Shown here in pieces: positions 7,332 through 12,017 of a stretch of DNA of 12,017 nucleotides (its first letter is position 1; each line of letters opens with the position of its first letter). The translations under genes and the position numbers were made by a program. Where the stretch lies: positions 1-12,017 of the forward strand of contig CAMBRH010000088.1 in assembly GCA_945870115.1 (NCBI GenBank). Direction: 5' to 3'. The notes below the pieces were generated by a model that saw only the letters and a program-made list of their open reading frames with translations, was not told the DNA's origin and made no database searches. This stretch comes from Chitinophaga pinensis (GTDB taxonomy: Bacteria; Bacteroidota; Bacteroidia; Flavobacteriales_D; Crocinitomicaceae).

Positions 7332-8495
7332 ATGGACAGAACGATTGTACACATGGATTTAGATACTTTTTTTGTTTCATGCGAGCGCTTAATTAATTCC
7401 GAATTAAATGGTTTACCATTAATTATTGGAGGAGCTTCCGATCGAGGCGTGGTGGCATCATGTTCGTATGAAGCGCGTGTTTTTGGCGTCCGTTCAGCAA
7501 TGCCCATGAAACATGCTTTGCGTTTGTGTCCGCAAGCAAAAGTTGTAAAGGGAGATATGGAATTATATTCAAAACAATCAAAATTAGTTACAGAAGTAAT
7601 TGAAGAACAGGCTCCCGTAATGGAAAAAGCAAGTGTTGATGAATTTTATTTGGACATTTCAGGAATGGATAAATTTTTCGGCTGTTCCAAATGGACAAAC
7701 GAATTGATTCAAAAAGTAATGAAAGAAACAGGATTGCCAATGAGTTTCGGTTTGTCTGTTAATAAAACAGTCTCAAAAATGGCTACAACTGAGGGAAAAC
7801 CTTTAGGGAAAATTGAAGTGAATAAAGCCTTTATAAAACCGTTTTTAAATCCATTGTCTATCAAGAAAATACCAATGCTTGGAACGGTAACTTTTCAATT
7901 ATTATCACGCATTGGAATACGAAAGATTGAAACACTTTCAGAAATGCCTGTCGAAATGCTTTTAAGTTTATTAGGGAAAAACGGAAAAGAACTTTGGAAA
8001 AAAGCAAATGGCATTGACGATACTCCCGTTGAGCCATATACAGAACGAAAATCGATTTCTACGGAACACACTTTTGAGCAAGATACGATTGACATCATTA
8101 GAATAAAAGGAATTCTTGTCGGAATGGTCGAAAAACTTGGTTTTCAATTGCGAAATGAGCAATGGTTAACTTCTATTGTCACCGTGAAAATTAGGTATGC
8201 AAATTTTGACACAGAAACAAAACAATCAAAAATTTCATTCACATCATGCGATCATATTTTGATTGAAAAAGTGAATGCTTTGTTTGATGCCTTGTTTCAA
8301 AGAAGGATGCGCTTACGCTTAATTGGCATCAGGATGAGCGGTTTGGTTCATGGTAGTTATCAAATAAATTTATTTGAAGATACGACAGAACAAATTCAAT
8401 TATACGAAGCAATTGATAAAATCAAAAAACGCTTTGGAGAAAAATCAATTCAACGAAGTGTTGGCTTGGAATTTAATCGAGGAAAAAATAAGTAA
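7332..8495 (+). CDS. dinB: Y-family DNA polymerase (Pol IV/DinB type)
   Basis: This is a translesion DNA polymerase. With the ATG at 7332 it has 387 residues and starts MDRTIVHMDLDTFF, the normal start of the family. An upstream TTG at 7299 would add 11 unrelated residues. The metal-binding acids are present: Asp9 in HMDLDTFF and Asp103-Glu104 in SVDEFYLDI. Phe14 sits at the steric-gate position. YEARVFGVRSAMP and GLSVNKTVSKMA are the finger and palm blocks, and a little-finger domain follows (about 235-345). Near the end QINLF (residues 344-348) fits the beta-clamp binding motif QxxLF. The stop overlaps the dnaE2 start by one base (TAATG). The intact active site separates it from ImuB, the inactive Y-family member of many mutasomes, although it occupies the ImuB position. 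It is likely controlled by the divergent XRE protein. Confidence 0.93.
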   Translation: MDRTIVHMDLDTFFVSCERLINSELNGLPLIIGGASDRGVVASCSYEARVFGVRSAMPMKHALRLCPQAKVVKGDMELYSKQSKLVTEVIEEQAPVMEKASVDEFYLDISGMDKFFGCSKWTNELIQKVMKETGLPMSFGLSVNKTVSKMATTEGKPLGKIEVNKAFIKPFLNPLSIKKIPMLGTVTFQLLSRIGIRKIETLSEMPVEMLLSLLGKNGKELWKKANGIDDTPVEPYTERKSISTEHTFEQDTIDIIRIKGILVGMVEKLGFQLRNEQWLTSIVTVKIRYANFDTETKQSKISFTSCDHILIEKVNALFDALFQRRMRLRLIGIRMSGLVHGSYQINLFEDTTEQIQLYEAIDKIKKRFGEKSIQRSVGLEFNRGKNK

Positions 8496-11400
8496 TGTAT
8501 TTAAATTGTCACTCATATCATAGTTTACGCTACGGCACAATACCAACAGAGGAATTAGTCTTATTAGCAAAAGAATGCGGCGTAAAAACACTTGCTTTGA
8601 CGGATATTAATGCCAGCGCTGGAATTTTCGATTTCGTAAAAGCGTGTAAAAAAGTTGATATTAAACCGATTGTTGGAATTGAGTTTCGCAAAAAACAAAA
8701 ATTACTTTACATTGCTTTGGCGAAAAATATAGATGGCTTTGCTGAAATGTGCAACTATCTTTCAGAACATAATATTCAAAAAAAAGAGCTACCCGAATTT
8801 TCTCCACAATTTAAAAATGTAAAAATCATCTATCCCTTAAATCATGTTGCTGAAAATTTAAGAGAATTTGAATATATTGGAATTAGACAGGAAGAATTGC
8901 CTCTACTCTATCAAAGTAAATGGAAAAATCTAATTTATAAAATGGTGATTTTACAAACTGTTACTTTTCGCTTGAAACGAGAATATAATCTTCATAAAAT
9001 TTTAAGAGCCGTTGAATTAAATGTCTTACTTTCAAAACTAAATGAAAGTGATTATTGCTCTATAAATGATAAAATGATAGAACAAAAAACGTTAATCAAT
9101 CAATTCAAGGAATATCCTCAAATAATTAAAAACACAGAAAATATTATTGAGAATTGTAATTTCGAATTTGATTTTAACGTACACCGAAATAAGAAATTCT
9201 ACACAAAAAGTAGAGAAAGCGACAGGTTACTTCTCAGAAGTTTAGCTTACGAAGGTTTAGTAAGAAGGTATGATAAACAAAATAAAGAAGCATTAAAACG
9301 AGTTGAAAAAGAATTGAAAGTAATAGATAATTTAGGATTTTCTTCCTATTTTTTAATTACTTGGGACATCATAAGCTATAGCAATAGCAGAGGTTTTTTA
9401 CATATCGGAAGAGGAAGTGGAGCGAATAGTATCGTTAGTTATTGCTTGGGAATCACGAATTGTTGTCCGATTGAATTGAATCTATACTTCGAACGTTTTT
9501 TAAATGAAAGCCGTTCTAGTCCGCCAGATTTTGATATTGATTGGTCTTGGACTGATCGAGACGATATTTTAAATTACATTTTCAAACGCTTTGACACCAA
9601 GCATGTAGCGTTTTGTGGAACAACTGTTGAGTTTAAATACCGCTCTATTATTAGGGAATTGGGTAAGGTCTTTGGTTTGCCGAAAGAAGAAATGGATATC
9701 TTGGTAAAGACGGCAAAAGTTAGCCATGACTCCAATTCTATTGTGAAATTAGTGCACAAATATGGTCTAATGATTGAAAAATATCCAAATCAACGCAGTA
9801 TGCATTCATGCGGAATTTTAATCTCCGAAGAACCGATTAGCAATTTTATGGTTTTAGAGATGCTACCCAAAGGTTTTGCAACTGCACAAATAAATATGCA
9901 TGTAGCTGAAGATATTGGCTTTGAGAAATTTGATATTTTGAGTCAGCGGGGAATTGGGCATATAAATGATTGTGTTCAATTAATTGAAAAAAATCAAGGA
10001 TTGAAAGTCGATATTCGAGATGTTTCGATTTCAAAAGACGAAAAAAGGTCTAATAAAAACTTAAAGCAGGGAAAAACAATAGGTTGCTTTTATATTGAAA
10101 GTCCTGCGATGAGAGGTTTATTGAGAAGAATGCAATGTGATAATTACCGAGATTTAGTTGCCGCCTCTTCCGTCATTCGTCCTGGTGTGGCACAAAGCGG
10201 AATGATGGATGAATACGTTTTTAGGCATAACAACCCTGACAAATTTGAATATTTTCATCCAGTATTCGAAGAGCATCTAGGCGAAACTTATGGTGTAATG
10301 GTGTTTCAAGAAGATGTGATAAAAATTGCACATCATTTTGCAGGCTTAGATTTAGCAAAAGCAGATATTTTAAGGCGAGCCATGAGTGGTAAAACGCGTT
10401 CTGTAAAAGAATTAGACAAAGTCAAGGAGGCGTATTTTGAAAACTGTAAACTAAAAGGATATTCCGAACAATTGGCAAATGAAGTTTATAGACAAATAGA
10501 ATCCTTTGCTGGGTATTCTTTTTGTAAAGCACATTCAGCGTCTTATGCAGTTGAAAGTTATCAAAGTTTATACTTGAAGACCTATTTTCCTATAGAATTT
10601 ATGGTTTCCGTAATCATGAATGAGGGTGGATTTTATCGACTAGAAGTGTACGTACATGAAGCAAAAATGGCTGGTGCGAACATCTTAAACCCTTGTGTAA
10701 ATCAGAGTGAATACATGACTACATTGTTTGGGAAAGACATTTATTTAGGCTTTCGAAACTTACAAAACTTAGAAGAGCGTATTGGGAGATTAATTTCTGA
10801 AGAACGAAAGTGTAATGGAGATTTTACATCCTTAGAAGATTTTATAAATCGTATTCCAATTGGAATTGAGAACTTACAAGTCTTAATTTACATTGGTGCT
10901 TTTCGTTTTACAGGGAAGTCAAAAAATGAACTGGTTTTAAATGCTAGAATGCTGCTAGTCAATTATAAAGCTGAAAATAAAAATGGTTTTTTGTTTGAGG
11001 AACCTGCTATCGAATATCAATTACCAAAATTGGAGCGCGCAGAATTTGAAGATGCTTTTGATGAAATTGAACTCATTGGTTTTCCTATTTCTTGTTCACC
11101 TTTTGACATGCTGAAGACTAAATTTCGTGGATCAGTCCAAACAAAAGACTTACTCCTTTTTGAGAATAAATACGTAAAACTGGTTGCCTACTTAATTAGT
11201 AGAAAAGATGTCCCTACAAAAAGAGGTTTAATGCATTTTGGAACATGGATTGATTCAAGTGGAGCATATTTTGATACAACACATTTCCCAGATTCCATAC
11301 GCTTTAATCCATTTCAAGGTGGTGGATGCTATCTAATTCAAGGAAAAGTCGATGTTCGTTTTAACATGCCATCAATTCAAGTGGAAAGAATGGCAAAATT

Positions 11401-11548
11401 ACCTTTTGTACCAGATCCACGTTTTGCTGATGAAAAAGATATGAAATTAAAAACAGATGTCAGCTTAACACATAGGGCGCCTTATCCAACAAATATAAAT
11501 TTACCAAGACAAAAAATGAAAGAATCTAAGGTGAATATGAAAAGGTAA
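8495..11548 (+). CDS. dnaE2: Short DnaE2/ImuC-like DNA polymerase III alpha subunit
   Basis: This C-family polymerase of 1017 residues is shorter than replicative DnaE (about 1160 in E. coli, longer in Bacteroidota). Residues 1-100 are a PHP domain, but its ligands are eroded: LNCHS replaces the usual HxH start and ALTDIN replaces TDH. The polymerase core is complete. HIGRGSGANS lies at 303-312, YFERFLN at 331-337, PPDFDIDW at 343-350 with likely catalytic Asp347 and Asp349, and the third Asp480 in FEKFDIL. Further blocks are RSMHSCGIL (434-442), VIRPGVAQSG (560-569), VMVFQEDVIKIA (601-612) and the FCKAHSASYA block (676-685). A helix-hairpin-helix region (about 770-810) and an OB-like domain (about 893-965) follow. 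There is no room for the tau-binding tail of replicative DnaE. Together with one-base coupling to dinB, this points to an error-prone mutasome polymerase and not the chromosomal replicase. A hairpin follows the stop by 24 bases. Confidence 0.9.
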   Translation: MYLNCHSYHSLRYGTIPTEELVLLAKECGVKTLALTDINASAGIFDFVKACKKVDIKPIVGIEFRKKQKLLYIALAKNIDGFAEMCNYLSEHNIQKKELPEFSPQFKNVKIIYPLNHVAENLREFEYIGIRQEELPLLYQSKWKNLIYKMVILQTVTFRLKREYNLHKILRAVELNVLLSKLNESDYCSINDKMIEQKTLINQFKEYPQIIKNTENIIENCNFEFDFNVHRNKKFYTKSRESDRLLLRSLAYEGLVRRYDKQNKEALKRVEKELKVIDNLGFSSYFLITWDIISYSNSRGFLHIGRGSGANSIVSYCLGITNCCPIELNLYFERFLNESRSSPPDFDIDWSWTDRDDILNYIFKRFDTKHVAFCGTTVEFKYRSIIRELGKVFGLPKEEMDILVKTAKVSHDSNSIVKLVHKYGLMIEKYPNQRSMHSCGILISEEPISNFMVLEMLPKGFATAQINMHVAEDIGFEKFDILSQRGIGHINDCVQLIEKNQGLKVDIRDVSISKDEKRSNKNLKQGKTIGCFYIESPAMRGLLRRMQCDNYRDLVAASSVIRPGVAQSGMMDEYVFRHNNPDKFEYFHPVFEEHLGETYGVMVFQEDVIKIAHHFAGLDLAKADILRRAMSGKTRSVKELDKVKEAYFENCKLKGYSEQLANEVYRQIESFAGYSFCKAHSASYAVESYQSLYLKTYFPIEFMVSVIMNEGGFYRLEVYVHEAKMAGANILNPCVNQSEYMTTLFGKDIYLGFRNLQNLEERIGRLISEERKCNGDFTSLEDFINRIPIGIENLQVLIYIGAFRFTGKSKNELVLNARMLLVNYKAENKNGFLFEEPAIEYQLPKLERAEFEDAFDEIELIGFPISCSPFDMLKTKFRGSVQTKDLLLFENKYVKLVAYLISRKDVPTKRGLMHFGTWIDSSGAYFDTTHFPDSIRFNPFQGGGCYLIQGKVDVRFNMPSIQVERMAKLPFVPDPRFADEKDMKLKTDVSLTHRAPYPTNINLPRQKMKESKVNMKR

Positions 11549-11572
11549 AATAACAAAAAGCTTTTTAGTAAA

Positions 11573-11602
11573 AAAGCCTCTCGTCAGACGACGAAAGGCT
11601 TT
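11573..11602 (-). terminator. Rho-independent terminator, stronger on the minus strand
   Basis: AAAGCCT (11573-11579) pairs with AGGCTTT (11596-11602) and TCGTC (11581-11585) with GACGA (11590-11594), around a four-base loop. On the minus strand the one unmatched pair becomes a G-U wobble, and a run of six T follows. This is the expected form of a terminator for the tRNA-like tail read leftward. On the plus strand it may also end the dnaE2 transcript, but the T-tract there is poor. Confidence 0.75.
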
Positions 11603-11649
11603 CATTTCAGTGGAGTCGGAGGAGCTCGAACAATCTGAAATAAAGCCTG
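11579..11649 (-). repeat. Left copy of inverted tRNA-tail repeat (att-like)
   Basis: Read on the minus strand, this holds a T-loop-like TTCGAGC, a T-stem 3' half TCCTC, an acceptor 3' strand CGACTCC, a discriminator A, then a spacer and the terminator stem. Bases 11579-11622 are the exact reverse complement of 11974-12017 (44 bp). Similarity then continues with TCGAAC (11626-11631) and AAGCCTG (11643-11649) at the same spacing, giving 60 matches in 71. The 5' half of the T-stem does not pair, and no D-arm or anticodon arm is present, so this is a fragment and not a tRNA gene. Confidence 0.8.
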
Positions 11650-11874
11650 ATTTTCAAATACTTAAACCGAGTTAAAAATCTTGCTGGCTGAGAAATAGCC
11701 ATTATTTTTGATTCAATTTATCGTATTTACAAAGAACTTTTCTTATAACAAAATTAGGAAATTGTAATAATAAATCCAAATAAAAAGAGTTGAATTTTAT
11801 GAATTAAATTTTAGCTACTGGGTTTCCTTTATGTATTTAGAATTTTGCTAAACAATATTAGTTCTTTAAAATAC

Positions 11875-11894
11875 GTCAAAATTTGTCAAATTTT
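11875..11894. repeat. Tandem 10-bp repeat GTCAAA(A/T)TTT
   Basis: GTCAAAATTT (11875-11884) is followed directly by GTCAAATTTT (11885-11894), differing at one base. The near-helical period places both units on one face of the DNA, as seen for iterated protein-binding sites beside recombination sites. The function is inferred from position only. Confidence 0.5.
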
Positions 11895-11896
11895 AC

Positions 11897-11914
11897 GGTG
11901 CCAATCTGGTGCCA
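11897..11914. repeat. Paired GGTGCCA boxes, 11-bp period
   Basis: GGTGCCA occurs at 11897-11903 and again at 11908-11914, separated by ATCT. It follows the 10-bp repeat pair and lies about 50 bases inside the right tRNA-like tail. This is the layout expected for arm-type sites of a tyrosine recombinase or for excisionase sites. No recombinase gene is in the window to support it directly. Confidence 0.45.
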
Positions 11915-11946
11915 TCGAAAACAGGTAAATGTAAACACTTGATATA

Positions 11947-12017
11947 CAGGCTTAAATGGGCGTGGTTCGAAACCCTCCGACTCCACTGAAATGAAAGCCT
12001 TTCGTCGTCTGACGAGA
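11947..12017 (+). repeat. Right copy of inverted tRNA-tail repeat (att-like), cut by window end
   Basis: On the plus strand this copy reads TTCGAAA (T-loop), CCCTC (T-stem 3' half), CGACTCC (acceptor 3' strand), A (discriminator), then a spacer and a terminator stem starting at AAAGCCT (11994). The terminator is cut by the window end. The bases before the T-loop (CGTGG) cannot form a proper T-stem with CCCTC, which would need GAGGG. So this too is a detached 3' end. That is what remains on one side when an element integrates into a tRNA or tmRNA gene. Confidence 0.75.

Larger units (their letters stand above)
11549..12017. other. Gene-free tail with tRNA-like repeats
   Basis: No credible coding sequence is present here. 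The stretch holds a strong hairpin next to dnaE2 and two inverted copies of a tRNA- or tmRNA-like 3' end with its terminator. Between them is AT-rich DNA with two tandem short repeats. A weak hairpin, TGGCT/AGCCA at 11685-11701, is followed by a T-rich run. The parts are listed separately. The whole looks like a site used, and left behind, by integrative elements. Confidence 0.6.

Noticed and set aside
11612..11985. A tmRNA gene bounded by GGAGTCG and CGACTCCA, 374 bases apart
   Set aside because: The ends pair only because the arms are an inverted repeat. The 5' side lacks the tRNA-like D-loop sequence of tmRNA, there is no tag reading frame ending in an ALAA-type peptide, and the T-stem does not form.
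11890..12017. Minus-strand open frame through the right repeat ending in GTRLAP and a stop
   Set aside because: It has no start within the window and reads straight through the tRNA-like tail and terminator. Frames with SRRVSN-like peptides are common artefacts of antisense tRNA ends. It could be the tail of an integrase, but nothing upstream can be seen.

Overview
This window looks like AT-rich chromosomal DNA from a member of the Bacteroidota, probably the Flavobacteriia. The main reasons are promoter boxes of the Bacteroidota type (TAnnTTTG), weak or absent Shine-Dalgarno sequences, and the style of the proteins: a receiver-AAA+ regulator without a DNA-binding domain, a MoaC-MogA fusion, a MoeB fused to rhodanese, and a short second DnaE. 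The genus cannot be told from the sequence alone.

Layout. (1) Positions 49-1212, plus strand: a sigma-54-type response regulator. (2) Positions 1307-6213, minus strand: a compact six-gene molybdenum cofactor operon in the order moaA, moeA, moaD, moeB, moaE, moaCB. It encodes every step from GTP to Mo-loaded molybdopterin. (3) Positions 6294-7244, minus strand: an XRE-type repressor followed by a YedK/HMCES-like (SRAP) protein. (4) Positions 7332-11548, plus strand and divergent from (3): a Y-family DNA polymerase and a short, DnaE2-like Pol III alpha subunit, coupled by a one-base stop/start overlap. (5) Positions 11549-12017: a gene-free tail with two inverted copies of a tRNA- or tmRNA-like 3' end plus terminator, and two families of tandem 10-11 bp repeats between them. 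It looks like attachment-site debris from integrative elements.

How the parts work together. MoaA and the MoaC domain make cPMP. MoaD (thiocarboxylated after activation by MoeB) and MoaE convert it to molybdopterin. The MogA/MoaB domain adenylates it and MoeA inserts molybdate. No molybdate transporter or molybdoenzyme lies in the window. The second block is a DNA damage and mutagenesis cassette: an abasic-site-binding SRAP protein, two translesion-type polymerases and an XRE regulator, with a shared 87-bp control region containing clear TTTGATTAA/TTAATCAAA dyads. It resembles the ImuA-ImuB-DnaE2 mutasome in logic, but the Y-family member keeps its catalytic acids and the regulator is not LexA.

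Most unusual points: the SRAP protein has lost the segment that normally carries its catalytic histidine; the DnaE PHP domain is degenerate; and the right edge has a long inverted repeat built from tRNA-like tails.
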